Shown here: positions 24,588-33,778 of the stretch, piece after piece
Layout: every line of letters starts with the position of its first letter
Numbering within the stretch: position 1 is the first letter of the stretch
Assembly: GCA_963811225.1 (NCBI GenBank)
Contig: CAWEQO010000001.1
Span: forward strand, 620,001 to 684,000
Source of the DNA: CAWEQO01 sp963811225
GTDB lineage: Bacteria > Chloroflexota > Anaerolineae > Anaerolineales > Anaerolineaceae
Direction of reading: 5' to 3'
Length of the DNA stretch: 64,000 nucleotides
Made by a program: the position numbers and the translations under genes
The notes under the pieces: model-generated
What the model was told of the DNA's origin: nothing
The model's input: the letters and a program-made list of their open reading frames with translations, nothing else
Databases searched by the model: none

Positions 24588-25789
24588 ACCGGACGCCGGT
24601 GTTCAGCAGCACCTGCTTGATGGCCTCGTTATCCGGCAGCAAGATCCACATGCCATCGTAGGCCCAGGAGGGGCTGGCCTCATCCTCGTTGATGACGGCC
24701 TGGCTCATCAGGCTCTTGTCCTTGAATACCCGGGCCGCCTGCGGCAGCAGCGGGATGATGTCGCCAGGGCGCATGTCGGTCTGGACGGTCTTGCTGTAGC
24801 CGTTGTACAGTTCGTACAGGCGGGGGATGGCGTTCAAGTTGATCAGCTTCTTGAAGGCCGCAAAACCCACCTCTTGAGCGCGGCGCAAGCGGTCATAGTC
24901 GCTGGAGGTCTGGCGGGAGCGGATGTACCACAGGGCGGTCGAACCGTCCATGTGGAGCGTGCCGGGATCGACCGTGCAGTCCCCGTCAACCGCCTGGGGC
25001 AGGTCACAGTCGTCGGTCAGGGATTGGGCTACCTCGACCTCGATGCCTTCCAGGCTGTCGACGATGTCGACGAAGCCCTGGAAGTTGGTCATCACGTAGT
25101 GGTCGATGTGCACGCCCCAGTTCTGTGCAAAGGCGCCCTGCACGGCCTCGAAATCCCCCAATCCCATGATTTGATTGACCTTCATCGGATACATACCCGG
25201 CACATCTATGTACAGGTCGCGCGGGAAGGAGACCACGCCGACTTTGTTGTTGATCGGCATCGACCGAGATCAGGATGATGGTGTCGGTGCGGAAGCCGGG
25301 ATCGTCCTCCCGCATATCGGAGCCCATCACCAAGATGTTCGTGCGGCCCTTGGCCTGATTCTCCCCAGCGATCTGGATCGCCTGCTGCAAGGGATCGACC
25401 GTAGGTGTGGGCCGGCTGGCGCCGAAGGCATGCCGGGTGGTCTTGTGCGGCATGAAGATCAATACCAGCACGAGAATGATGGTCAGCGGCAAGACGGAGA
25501 ACAGCGCCAACCGTTTCAAGCCGTGGACCGGGAGGCGCAATTCGTCCAGGTCGAACGGCAGATCGAACGGCAGGCTGAAGCGCTTGCGGGCGGGCTGGAA
25601 AGGCGTCGATTGACGCTGGCGAGTGACGTATCCACTGGGGGTGGAATAGCTCTGGGCGCCCCGGACAGGCGGGCGCGGTGCGGCAGCCGGGCTGGGATTG
25701 GCCTCCGGAGTGGAGCCATCCTGAGCGCGGCGAGCGCGTATCCGTTCCGCCCGTGTCATTTTGCGGTTGTGTTTGCCAGAGTGGTCCAT
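24586..25789 (-). pseudogene. LCP (LytR-CpsA-Psr) family glycopolymer transferase, with one frameshift
   Basis: The corrected protein has about 400 residues: a Pro/Arg-rich cytoplasmic tail, one membrane helix (LFSVLPLTIILVLVLIFM, near residue 95), then the extracellular LCP domain. LCP signatures are seen on both sides of the break: TNILVMGSDMREDDPGFRTDTIILISVD in the upstream frame, and VGVVSFPRDLYIDVPG, YVMTNFQGFVDIVDSL and SSDYDRLRRAQEV in the downstream frame. LCP enzymes attach undecaprenyl-linked glycans to peptidoglycan. An extra base at about 25258 (GTCGATGCCGATC for GTCGATCCGATC) shifts the frame, possibly a sequence error. ATG 25789 has GGGGAAG upstream; an in-frame ATG at 25837 is possible. 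It is the last gene of the polysaccharide cluster, fitting a final attachment step. Confidence 0.82.
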
Positions 25790-26077
25790 GCTGCTTCCCC
25801 AGAGACGAGAAGTTGGGATAGGGTTGATCCGGTCCATATCCCAACAGATACCAGAATCGTGCCAGAATTGGGTTTTTGGCCCTGCCAGTGCATTATACCT
25901 TAAGCGAATTCGGGTTGAGGCACTGCGGCATTAGAGAGGCCGGGAGAGTCTAGCTGGACTTGCCTCCGGAACCCTGATGCAGAAGATCCACTAACGTCCA
26001 CACCCTTTGATATCCAACAACTGCCGGAAATCATACGGCGGACCTTCCCACTCGTACTGCTTGACCAGCCGGACGCA

Positions 26078-28015
26078 CTAGCCTTCCAGCAGCTGCTGGT
26101 ACTGTGCGGGCAGTTTTTCCCAGTATTTACGGTCCAGGTAGACGTAGTCATATCCGGCGGCGCGCAGGGCAGCGGGATCGGGGGCCTTGATCAACGCCTC
26201 CCACTCGGGCTTGCTCTCGTACCAGGTGATGCCGGAGTCGCTTTTGCGGCCAAAAATGGTCGCCGAGCGGGACGAACTCGAGTCGAAGATCAGAGCGTCC
26301 GGCTCCAGGCGGTTCCAGTAGTCGGCCTCGACGCGGGCGTCCAGCACGTCGACGAAGGTGGCGCGCACCGGCTTGACCGCCGCCAGCATCTCGAAGCCAA
26401 ACAGCACCACTCCACCGAACATGACCACCGCCAGCAGCGATCCGGCCAGCACCTTGGCGGTCTCCGAACGGTTGCGCGCCCACAGCCACATCCCCGCAAC
26501 AGCAAAGTTTCCGGCGGCCAGTCCGATCAACCCATTCTGCACGCGGTTGAGGGCGGTGGGCCCGGCATTGCCGGTATACTGGATGACCAGGGTGATCACG
26601 CTCAGCAGCGGCAGGACGATCAAGAAGGCCTCGTACCAGCGCTCGGAGCGGAAGGCCTTGACGCCGTAGATCAGCGCAAACGGCAAGAGCAGCAGGACCG
26701 GGCCGATCTCGAACAGGACGGTCAGCAGGGTGTAGGGGTTGAATAGGGGCAGCGAGCCCAGGTGACTCGACAGCAGCGCCGGGGGCCAGAACAGGGAGAA
26801 GCTGAACGAAAAATAGGAAGGGCCGCCGGCCTGTCCGCTCAGTCGGGCCAGCAAGCCCGAGGCGATGCCGGTCAGCACACCGCCTTGGACCATGGCGATC
26901 AAGCCGGCCGGGATCAGCATCCAAAACCAGCGTGAGAGCGCTGCGGGCAGGTGGGTCGTGCGCCGCAAGAGCATGGTCAGCGCAACCACCACCACGAAGC
27001 CGACGCACAGCCGGATGAAGCTGGTCTCGTTGTTGAGCGGCAGGGCGGCCAGCGCCAGGGTGGAGATCAGCGCCGCCGGCCAGCCGCGCCAGCGGTTGTG
27101 GGTCAGCAGCAGGAAGCCGCCGATCAGCCCGGCCAGCGCGCCCGCTCCGGCGTGATAGGTCCAGATGGAAGGCACGTTCATGCCGTTGGCGAAGGCGAAC
27201 GGGAAGCCCCAGGTAGAGCCGGAATCGACCGCCCAGGAGCCGGGCAGGGCAGTCAGGAAGTCGTTGGCGCTCTGCGAGGCCGAGCCGATCATGTGGATGT
27301 TGGCCGAGAGCCGCTTGAGCAGCGGCTCGGGCAGGAACAACATCAACCAGCGCGTGCCCCCGGCAAACAGGCCCATCAACACCGAGACCAGCCCGGCCAG
27401 CCGGCTGCCGGTGACGCGCCGCACCCACAACATGCTGAGGAACAACGCCAGGGCAAAGGTGAAGCCGCGCACGATGTCGATTGCGTTCCAGGCGTGCAGC
27501 CCGCCCACGCGCATCAACTGGGCCGAGAAGAGCAGGCCGCCGTAATGATAGTCGAAGACCACGTTGGGATCGAGGGCGAAGTGTGGGGGGATGTCGCCGG
27601 TCGCCAGGATGGAGGTCATCGGCAGGTTCTGGTAGTCGTCCAGGATGGCCAGGCCGCGGCCGACGGTGATCAGCACGAAGGCAAGGCCGATCAAACCGGC
27701 CCACTGCAGCGGCGAAACGGGGATGAGCACCAGCCACAGCGGGCTTTTACGCCATAAGGGCAGTGAGAGGGCCAGACCGCCGAGGAAGACCAACCCGGCC
27801 GCCAGCCAAAAAGCCGCCGGAACGACCATGAAGCGCCCCAACAGGTTGGCCAGCCAGTTCTCCAGCGCCAGCCCGATCGCCACACCCACCAAAACCTGCT
27901 CGTTCGGCCGCAGATTGAACGCCCGGCGCACCATCCAAATACCGCCCAGCGCCCACAGCGCCACCCAGACCAGGATGGAAAACAAGTCTCCCAGGTTGTT
28001 GATGATCAGGCTCAT
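26078..28015 (-). CDS. Large polytopic membrane protein, possible GT-C-like
   Basis: 645 residues with about 13-15 hydrophobic segments from residue 10 to about 555, followed by an extracytoplasmic C-terminal domain (LEPDALIFDSSSSRSATIFG through YDYVYLDRKYWEKLPAQYQQLLEG). This layout of many helices plus a small C-terminal domain resembles GT-C glycosyltransferases and related chloroflexal proteins, but no catalytic signature can be named. It follows a similar 680-residue gene in the surface-glycan cluster. After the TAG stop at 26080-26078 the same frame continues for 28 protein-like codons (VKQYEWEGPPYDFRQLLD) to a second TAG at 25993-25991, so the C-terminus may be shortened by a nonsense change. 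Confidence 0.65.
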   Translation of the reverse strand: MSLIINNLGDLFSILVWVALWALGGIWMVRRAFNLRPNEQVLVGVAIGLALENWLANLLGRFMVVPAAFWLAAGLVFLGGLALSLPLWRKSPLWLVLIPVSPLQWAGLIGLAFVLITVGRGLAILDDYQNLPMTSILATGDIPPHFALDPNVVFDYHYGGLLFSAQLMRVGGLHAWNAIDIVRGFTFALALFLSMLWVRRVTGSRLAGLVSVLMGLFAGGTRWLMLFLPEPLLKRLSANIHMIGSASQSANDFLTALPGSWAVDSGSTWGFPFAFANGMNVPSIWTYHAGAGALAGLIGGFLLLTHNRWRGWPAALISTLALAALPLNNETSFIRLCVGFVVVVALTMLLRRTTHLPAALSRWFWMLIPAGLIAMVQGGVLTGIASGLLARLSGQAGGPSYFSFSFSLFWPPALLSSHLGSLPLFNPYTLLTVLFEIGPVLLLLPFALIYGVKAFRSERWYEAFLIVLPLLSVITLVIQYTGNAGPTALNRVQNGLIGLAAGNFAVAGMWLWARNRSETAKVLAGSLLAVVMFGGVVLFGFEMLAAVKPVRATFVDVLDARVEADYWNRLEPDALIFDSSSSRSATIFGRKSDSGITWYESKPEWEALIKAPDPAALRAAGYDYVYLDRKYWEKLPAQYQQLLEG

Positions 28016-28115
28016 GCAGGACTCTCCATTCTAAAGTGACGTGCAGCGCAGGCGAACCTCGCCCCCACCCCCGCTCCATTTGTTAGAGACGGAGGCTCCG
28101 CCTGGTGAGGTGTGG

Positions 28116-30158
28116 CTAATACGGCGGGCATTCCAGGCCCTCTTTCGGCGGCTCTTTCTGCTTGGGCCGGAGCAGCTGCACGCCGACCTTCGGCTGCGTT
28201 TCAAACGGCTCGTAGTAGCACAACAGCGGGACCGAGACCCACTTGACCCAGGCGTCGTTCTCGTTGCCGAACAGGTAGCTGTCGCCCTGATAGCGCACTT
28301 GCAGCGGCTCGCTGACGATCAGCTTGAAGCGGTGGGCCGCCAGATCCTGATAGAACTGGTCGAAATACTCGGCGTTCTCGGCCATGGCCTGGTCCATGAC
28401 CAGCTTCTTCTCGTACTCCGGTGTCAGCGGGACACGGTTCACATAGCCAAAGGTGAGCAGCTGGCGCTGGTCCATGAACAGCACCTCGCCCTTCTTACTG
28501 GCGGAGGTAACCGCCTTGCGCACGTTGGTGAGAGCGTCGTCGATCTGGTCGGAATCCGGCAGGATGCGCTGGCGGGCAATCAGGGTGTTCTGCGAGGCCG
28601 GGTACAGCACCGAAGCCAGCACCAGCAGCGCCAGCAGCCAGCCCCGGCCGGGGGCGAGCGCCCACTCGCGCAGGCCGGACCGCCAGGCCAGGGCGACGGC
28701 AAACAGCACACCGATCAGGAACATGTCCACATTGTGCAGGTTGCTGCCACCGCCGATCTTGACGCTGACAACCAGTCCCACCGCCAGGAAGACCCCCAGC
28801 GAGGCAACCAGCCACATCTTCTGCCAGATGTCCAACCGCCAGCGGCGGGACACGGCGAAGTAGATCAGCAGCGCCGCCAGTGGACCCGTTGCCAGCAGCA
28901 GGCCGAAGACAATGCCGAGATGATAGGTGGAGTTCGGCCACAGGCGGTCCCAAAGCAGGGGTTGGCGGCCAACGGTGGTGGTGAGGCCCGCAACGCTGAT
29001 CACGCTGGGATTGACCGTGTGGCCCTGCAGCGAGCGGATGATGGGGCGGATGACCTCGGGGATGACGTAGCCGCCTACCAGCCCGGCTGCGCCCAGCAGG
29101 AAGGCGTCGCGGTAGTGGCCGAACAGGGTGCGGATACGGGCGACGAGCCCCGCAGCCGGAGACAGCTGCAGCGGCTCGGCTTCCACCAGCGCCCAGGTGA
29201 AGGCCCAAATGCCGGGCGCGAACATCCAGGTGTAGCGCCCATCTCGGGCGTAATACCCGGCCAGCGCCAGTAGCAGCATCCCGGGGATCAGGGGCAAACG
29301 CACCGCGGCCGCCACGAGTATGGCCGCCAGAACCAGCGGGGCGTAGATGGGGCCCTGGTTAATGAACAAGTATGTCCACAAGATCAGGAGGAACCACACG
29401 CCCAGGCGCTCACGGCGGCTGTAGAACAACATGCCGCCCAGCAGCATGTAGGGCAGGGTGAACAAAATCGCGTCCCAAAGGCGCATGAACCGGATCGATG
29501 CATCTGCAAACAGGAACGGCAGTCCCCACAGGCTGATGCGGGTGTCGTTGGTTAAGGAACTCAAGGCCCGATCCGCCGGGTAATTGTACAGGCGCTGACC
29601 GTACATCACCGAGTAGTCCCACAGGCGGTTGCCCTCCGACCAGGACAGCGAGAAGGGATAGGCGACCACATCCTGGAAGGCATACGAGAGCGAGAAGATG
29701 CTGCCGACCAGCACGCCGGCCGCCAGGAGTCCGGTCCATTGGAAGGCGCGCGCCGGGTTGGAGGTAGCCAGCCAGGCGCTGATCGCCATGGCTGTCAGGA
29801 AGAACAGGCCGCGCAGGTAAGGGCCATAAATGACCGTGCTCCACTTGGTATACAATAGCAGGTAGCTGAGCAGCAGCGGCGGCAGCAGCGCCAGGACCCA
29901 GCGCAGCCGGCCCAACCGGGCGCGCAAGCGCTGCAGCGGGACGAACCACTGCGGCAGCCACAGCTGCAGCACTGCCAGGGCGAGGGCCGCCACGCCCAGC
30001 GCAATCAGCACCAGGAAGGATTTGGGCAGCGCATCCGACGACAAAGCCTCGCTGAAGCGAGCGCTCAGGTCCAGGCCGAAGCCGTAGGCCAAAGCGACCA
30101 GCGCCAGCGTCGCCAGGATGGGAAAGCCCCTGCGCTCAATCCGTTGTGCTGCCGTCAT
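28116..30158 (-). CDS. Large polytopic membrane protein, possible GT-C-like
   Basis: 680 residues with about 14 hydrophobic segments (20 to about 515) and a soluble C-terminal region of about 150 residues with FMDQRQLLTFGYVNRVPLTPEYEKK and LVMDQAMAENAEYFDQFYQDLA. A periplasmic-type loop between the early helices (YPFSLSWSEGNRLWDYSVMYGQRLYNYPAD) resembles the acidic first loop of GT-C glycosyltransferases. That is a similarity of style, not a proven assignment. It lies between a GT4 gene and another large membrane protein on the same strand, so a role in polymerising, modifying or moving a surface glycan is likely. Confidence 0.6.
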   Translation of the reverse strand: MTAAQRIERRGFPILATLALVALAYGFGLDLSARFSEALSSDALPKSFLVLIALGVAALALAVLQLWLPQWFVPLQRLRARLGRLRWVLALLPPLLLSYLLLYTKWSTVIYGPYLRGLFFLTAMAISAWLATSNPARAFQWTGLLAAGVLVGSIFSLSYAFQDVVAYPFSLSWSEGNRLWDYSVMYGQRLYNYPADRALSSLTNDTRISLWGLPFLFADASIRFMRLWDAILFTLPYMLLGGMLFYSRRERLGVWFLLILWTYLFINQGPIYAPLVLAAILVAAAVRLPLIPGMLLLALAGYYARDGRYTWMFAPGIWAFTWALVEAEPLQLSPAAGLVARIRTLFGHYRDAFLLGAAGLVGGYVIPEVIRPIIRSLQGHTVNPSVISVAGLTTTVGRQPLLWDRLWPNSTYHLGIVFGLLLATGPLAALLIYFAVSRRWRLDIWQKMWLVASLGVFLAVGLVVSVKIGGGSNLHNVDMFLIGVLFAVALAWRSGLREWALAPGRGWLLALLVLASVLYPASQNTLIARQRILPDSDQIDDALTNVRKAVTSASKKGEVLFMDQRQLLTFGYVNRVPLTPEYEKKLVMDQAMAENAEYFDQFYQDLAAHRFKLIVSEPLQVRYQGDSYLFGNENDAWVKWVSVPLLCYYEPFETQPKVGVQLLRPKQKEPPKEGLECPPY

Positions 30159-30233
30159 GCAACCTCCAAATCGGCGGTGCGAGGTTAGAAATTCTATTTG
30201 CCGTCGCTGACCACAAATAGAATAACGAACCTC

Positions 30234-31406
30234 TCAAACCGCCCCTTCCAAGTCGTAAGCCGGGTCGAGCAGCGCGGCGTAGGCTGCGCACATCCGGTCT
30301 AATGTGTAATCCTGCAGCACCCGCTCCCGGCCCTCAGCGGCCAGGCGGCCCCGCAGGGCGTCATCCGCCAACAAATGCGCCAGCGCCTCGGCCAGGGCGA
30401 TATCGTCGTCCGGCGGCACGAGCAGGCCGTTTTGGCCGTGCTCGATGACCTCATCGGCCCCGTCCACGTTAATGGCGATCACGGGTTTGCCCATGCTCAG
30501 CACCTGGAGGAGATGAAAGGCCGCCGGCTGTGTACCTGGCAGCGCCAGGTAGATGTCGGCTGCGGCCAGCAGCTGGCCTTCCGGCATCGCTTGCCCCGGG
30601 AAACGTACATAGTCGTTGAGCCCGTTCTTGCGGGCCTGCTCGATCAAGCCGGGGCGCAGCGAGCCTTCGCCAAGCAGGGCGAAGCCGGCGTCCGGCGCGC
30701 TCGCGTGCACCTGCGGGAGGGCGCGCAGCAGACCTGCGTAGCCGCTGCGTGCGTCCATGCGCCCGGAGACCATCACCAGCGGGCAGTCCTCCTTGAAATC
30801 CAATCCCCAACGGGTGCGGAATGGATGCGGGTTGGTCTCTTCGGCGGGGTTGATGCCGGGCGAGATGTGCACGATCTTGTGCGGGCTGACACCGAGCTCG
30901 ACCGCTTCCTCGCCCGCCCGCCGGGAATCGACCACCAGGCATTTAGCCAGCTTGTTCACCGCATTGGCATAGCGGCGAGGATGGGAGGGGCGGTCGGAGT
31001 ATACGGCGATGCGGGTGCGCACGTTGCCGAGCCAGGCCACCGGCAGGCCGGTCAGCGCCGCTTCAGAGCCGCAAGCCAGCATGGCGTCGAACTCGCCGAT
31101 GGCGACCATTTGCGCGGTGCGCACCAGGCCGCGCAGGCCAAAGAAGGCGTTCGCCAGCGTCAGTCCGTCGGGCTGGTAGGCTTTCAGGTTGCTCAAAGGC
31201 ACCGGGACCTTCGACTGCCAGTGGGTATACAGCCCCTCGGCGTCGTACAAGAACGCCAGCACGACCCGGTGGTTATTCTGGTAAAACCAGCGGGTCTGAT
31301 CCAGCAGGCTGCGCTGCCGGCCGCCCGCTTCCATCCGGCTGCCGAGCAGCAGGAGGGCGGGCTGCGTGGACTGGGTTCTAGAATTCATGCCGTCAGAGGT
31401 GAACAC
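30234..31406 (-). CDS. Glycosyltransferase family 4
   Basis: 390 residues in two GT-B halves. The N-terminal domain (LLLLGSRMEAGGRQRSLLDQ) resembles the paralogue encoded at 31467-32654, and both contain the LFLYDxxGLxxxWQS pattern. The C-terminal domain has PLVMVSGRMDARSGYAGLLRAL, FPGQAMPEGQLLAAADIYLALPGTQPAAFHLLQVLSMGKPVIA with the acceptor/donor loop, and HGQNGLLVPPDD. The canonical E-x7-E first Glu is replaced in PGTQPAAFHLLQ, so activity may be altered. The start is uncertain: GTG 31406 or ATG 31388. It is part of the minus-strand glycan cluster. Confidence 0.78.
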   Translation of the reverse strand: MFTSDGMNSRTQSTQPALLLLGSRMEAGGRQRSLLDQTRWFYQNNHRVVLAFLYDAEGLYTHWQSKVPVPLSNLKAYQPDGLTLANAFFGLRGLVRTAQMVAIGEFDAMLACGSEAALTGLPVAWLGNVRTRIAVYSDRPSHPRRYANAVNKLAKCLVVDSRRAGEEAVELGVSPHKIVHISPGINPAEETNPHPFRTRWGLDFKEDCPLVMVSGRMDARSGYAGLLRALPQVHASAPDAGFALLGEGSLRPGLIEQARKNGLNDYVRFPGQAMPEGQLLAAADIYLALPGTQPAAFHLLQVLSMGKPVIAINVDGADEVIEHGQNGLLVPPDDDIALAEALAHLLADDALRGRLAAEGRERVLQDYTLDRMCAAYAALLDPAYDLEGAV

Positions 31407-31466
31407 GCCTCGATTCTACCAGATTTAGGAAGGTTGAACCGCAAAGGCGCGCACGCGTAATGTCTT

Positions 31467-32654
31467 TTATTCCTTTGCGCCTGTGCGCCTTTGGGCTGCG
31501 GGCCTTTTATCTTTTTGATCGAACAGCTGCGCATACTGCGCGCACATGCTCTCGATGGTGTACTGGGTGCGGATGCGCTCCCGGGCTGCAGCGCCGAGGC
31601 GTTGACGCTCACTTTGATCTTCCAGCAGCGCCAGCATGGCCTGCGACAGCCCGTCCACGTCTTCGGGCGGCACCAGCAGCCCGGTCTCGGCATGAGATAT
31701 AACCTCCCCCACCCCGCCGACGTCGAAGGACACCACGGGCAGCCCGGCAGCCATGGCTTCCAGCAGAGCGTTGGGCATGCCCTCGGAGCGCGAGGGCAGA
31801 ACGAACAGATCGGCGGCGGCCAGCAGATCGGGCACGTCCTGGCGCACGCCCAGGAAGCGCACCCGCCCGGAAATACCCATCTGCACGACCTGCTCCTCCA
31901 ATGCGCCGCGCAGCGAACCGTCGCCGGCCAGGACGAACACGGTCTGCGGGAAGCGGCGCAGCACCGCCGGGACCGCCTGCAGCAGCAGGGATTGGCCCTT
32001 CTCGGCATTCAAGCGGCCGACCGTCAGCGCCAGGGCAGCCTCCGCCGGCGCCTGCAGCCAGGCTCGCAGCCGCCGGCGCGCTCCCGGCTGGACCGGCAGC
32101 AGCTCGACCGCATTGGGGATGACGACGATGCGCTCAGGGCGCACACCCTCCTGGATGGACTGCTTGCAGACCTCATCCGAGACGGCCACCAGGCGGGTGG
32201 TCAGGCGCGAATTGACCATGACGGCGTGCAGGCGGGATAACCAGCCCGGGAAGCCGTGAATGCGGCCGCGGTGCGAAGCGATGCGCAGCGGCACGCCCGC
32301 CAGCCAGGCCAGCGGCACGCCGATCAGGTTTGAATGGTGGGTGAAGGTCAAGACCACGTCCGACCGGCTGCTGCGCAGCAGCCGCCACAGCCGCAGCATG
32401 CCGCCCGCCAGGCGCAACAGCTTGCCGGGAGTCACGCCGCCCTTGGACCAGGCGTCCAGGTTGACGATGGGGAAGGCCGCCTGCGACTGCCACTGGGCGT
32501 GCAGCCCGTCCTTGTCGTACAGAAAGACCGCCGTGACCGGGTAGCCCTGCCGGTGGAAACAGCTCGCCAGCATCAGCAGCACGCGCTGCGCGCCGCCGGT
32601 GGTCATCTGCGAGCCGAGGAACAGCAGGCGCGGGCGAGAGGAGGGACCGGTCAA
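31467..32654 (-). CDS. Glycosyltransferase family 4
   Basis: 395 residues from a TTG start whose TTGA overlaps the stop of the upstream GT4 gene. Longer frames reach back through that gene and are Arg/Gly-rich shadow. The N-terminus RPRLLFLGSQMTTGGAQRVLL is the standard GT4 acceptor-domain start. The C-terminal half has LTVGRLNAEKGQSLLLQAV, FLGVRQDVPDLLAAADLFV and the E-x7-E motif in PSRSEGMPNALLEAMAAGLPVVS. It adds a sugar to the growing surface glycan in the cytoplasm; specificity is unknown. The high similarity to its two neighbours suggests local duplication. Confidence 0.85.
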   Translation of the reverse strand: MTGPSSRPRLLFLGSQMTTGGAQRVLLMLASCFHRQGYPVTAVFLYDKDGLHAQWQSQAAFPIVNLDAWSKGGVTPGKLLRLAGGMLRLWRLLRSSRSDVVLTFTHHSNLIGVPLAWLAGVPLRIASHRGRIHGFPGWLSRLHAVMVNSRLTTRLVAVSDEVCKQSIQEGVRPERIVVIPNAVELLPVQPGARRRLRAWLQAPAEAALALTVGRLNAEKGQSLLLQAVPAVLRRFPQTVFVLAGDGSLRGALEEQVVQMGISGRVRFLGVRQDVPDLLAAADLFVLPSRSEGMPNALLEAMAAGLPVVSFDVGGVGEVISHAETGLLVPPEDVDGLSQAMLALLEDQSERQRLGAAARERIRTQYTIESMCAQYAQLFDQKDKRPAAQRRTGAKE

Positions 32655-33778
32655 GTGGTCGCCGCCGATCCGGGCGTTTTCGCTCCCAACAGAGCGCCCA
32701 GGTACTGTTCGGCGACCGCATCCAGACGGAACGCATCCAGCCATCCGGACTCGACCGGGCGGGTATCGCCGTCCAGCACCGCCAGGATGGCCCGGCTCAT
32801 TGCCTGCTCGTCGCCCACCGGCGCCAGATGCCCGTACTGCCCGCCGCGCAGAACTTCTCGTGGCCCGCTGGGACAGTCGGCGCTGACCACCGGGCAGCCG
32901 CAAGCCATGGCCTGGATCAGGGCATTCGGCAGGCCTTCGCGCCGCGAGGAGAGCGCGTAGACCGCCGCCCGGCGCATATAGGCCGGTGGATTGGGCTCGA
33001 ATCCTGGCAGCGAGACATCCGCTTGAATGCCGAGCGAACGCGCCAGGGCTTCGAGCGCAGAACGTTCGGGGCCCTCGCCGAGGATCACCAGGCGCGCCGG
33101 TCGCTGCCTGCGCACCAGGGCGAAGGCTCGCATCAGGGTAGGGAAATCCTTGACCTCCGTGAGGCGCGCCGCACTCAGGATCACCGGCGTCTGCCCGGGT
33201 TGGAACCAGGGGTGCTGCGGTGTCTCTTGCGCCAGGGCTTCCAGCTTGTCATCAAGGGTGGGGTTGTAAATCACGCGGATGCGGCTTTCGGGCAGGCCGG
33301 TGTACGCCTGCAAATCCTCTGCCACACCGTGTGAAACGGCCACGATCGCATCGGCCCAGGGATACATCCACGACAGGGCCAGCTGTTCCAGCTTCTTCAT
33401 CCGGGCCGAGGAACGTTGATGGGCGGAGACCGAGGTGGCGATGCGAATGGTGACGCGCACCGGCACACTCGACAGACGCCTGGCGAGCAGGCCGATCAGG
33501 TTGGTCAGGTCGAGGGTGGTCAGCAGGGCCGCAGGCCGCTCCCGGCGCAGATAGCGCACGAGCGGCAGCAGGCTGCGGATCTCGCTGCCGGTGTTGAGCG
33601 CCACCCGCCGGACCCCGGGCGGGACGCGGTCGCTCAGCTGCCCGCCACTGCGCATCAGCAGCAGGTCCACAGCGTACCCGCGGGCGGCAAACGCCCTCGA
33701 CAGCTGGAGCATGCTCATCTCAGCGCCGCCGAGCTGCAAGTCCGGGAGCAGCAAGCTGATCTTGATCTTGGCGGGCAT
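32651..33778 (-). CDS. Glycosyltransferase family 4
   Basis: 375 residues. KIKISLLLPDLQLGGAEMSMLQL is a typical GT4 N-terminus (GGAE loop). The donor domain has ILSAARLTEVKDFPTLMRAF, GFEPNPPAYMRRAAVYALSSRREGLPNALIQAMACGCPVVSAD with E-x7-E-like spacing (first Glu conserved, second position Gln), and SGPREVL. The start ATG overlaps the stop of the GT2 gene (TGATG), so translation is coupled. It acts in the same glycan pathway as its neighbours. Confidence 0.85.
   Translation of the reverse strand: MPAKIKISLLLPDLQLGGAEMSMLQLSRAFAARGYAVDLLLMRSGGQLSDRVPPGVRRVALNTGSEIRSLLPLVRYLRRERPAALLTTLDLTNLIGLLARRLSSVPVRVTIRIATSVSAHQRSSARMKKLEQLALSWMYPWADAIVAVSHGVAEDLQAYTGLPESRIRVIYNPTLDDKLEALAQETPQHPWFQPGQTPVILSAARLTEVKDFPTLMRAFALVRRQRPARLVILGEGPERSALEALARSLGIQADVSLPGFEPNPPAYMRRAAVYALSSRREGLPNALIQAMACGCPVVSADCPSGPREVLRGGQYGHLAPVGDEQAMSRAILAVLDGDTRPVESGWLDAFRLDAVAEQYLGALLGAKTPGSAATT

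Noticed and set aside
26148..27737. 529-residue frame overlapping the large membrane protein on the same strand
   Set aside because: Arg/Pro/Ala/Gly-rich frame-shifted shadow; the other frame shows regular membrane helices.
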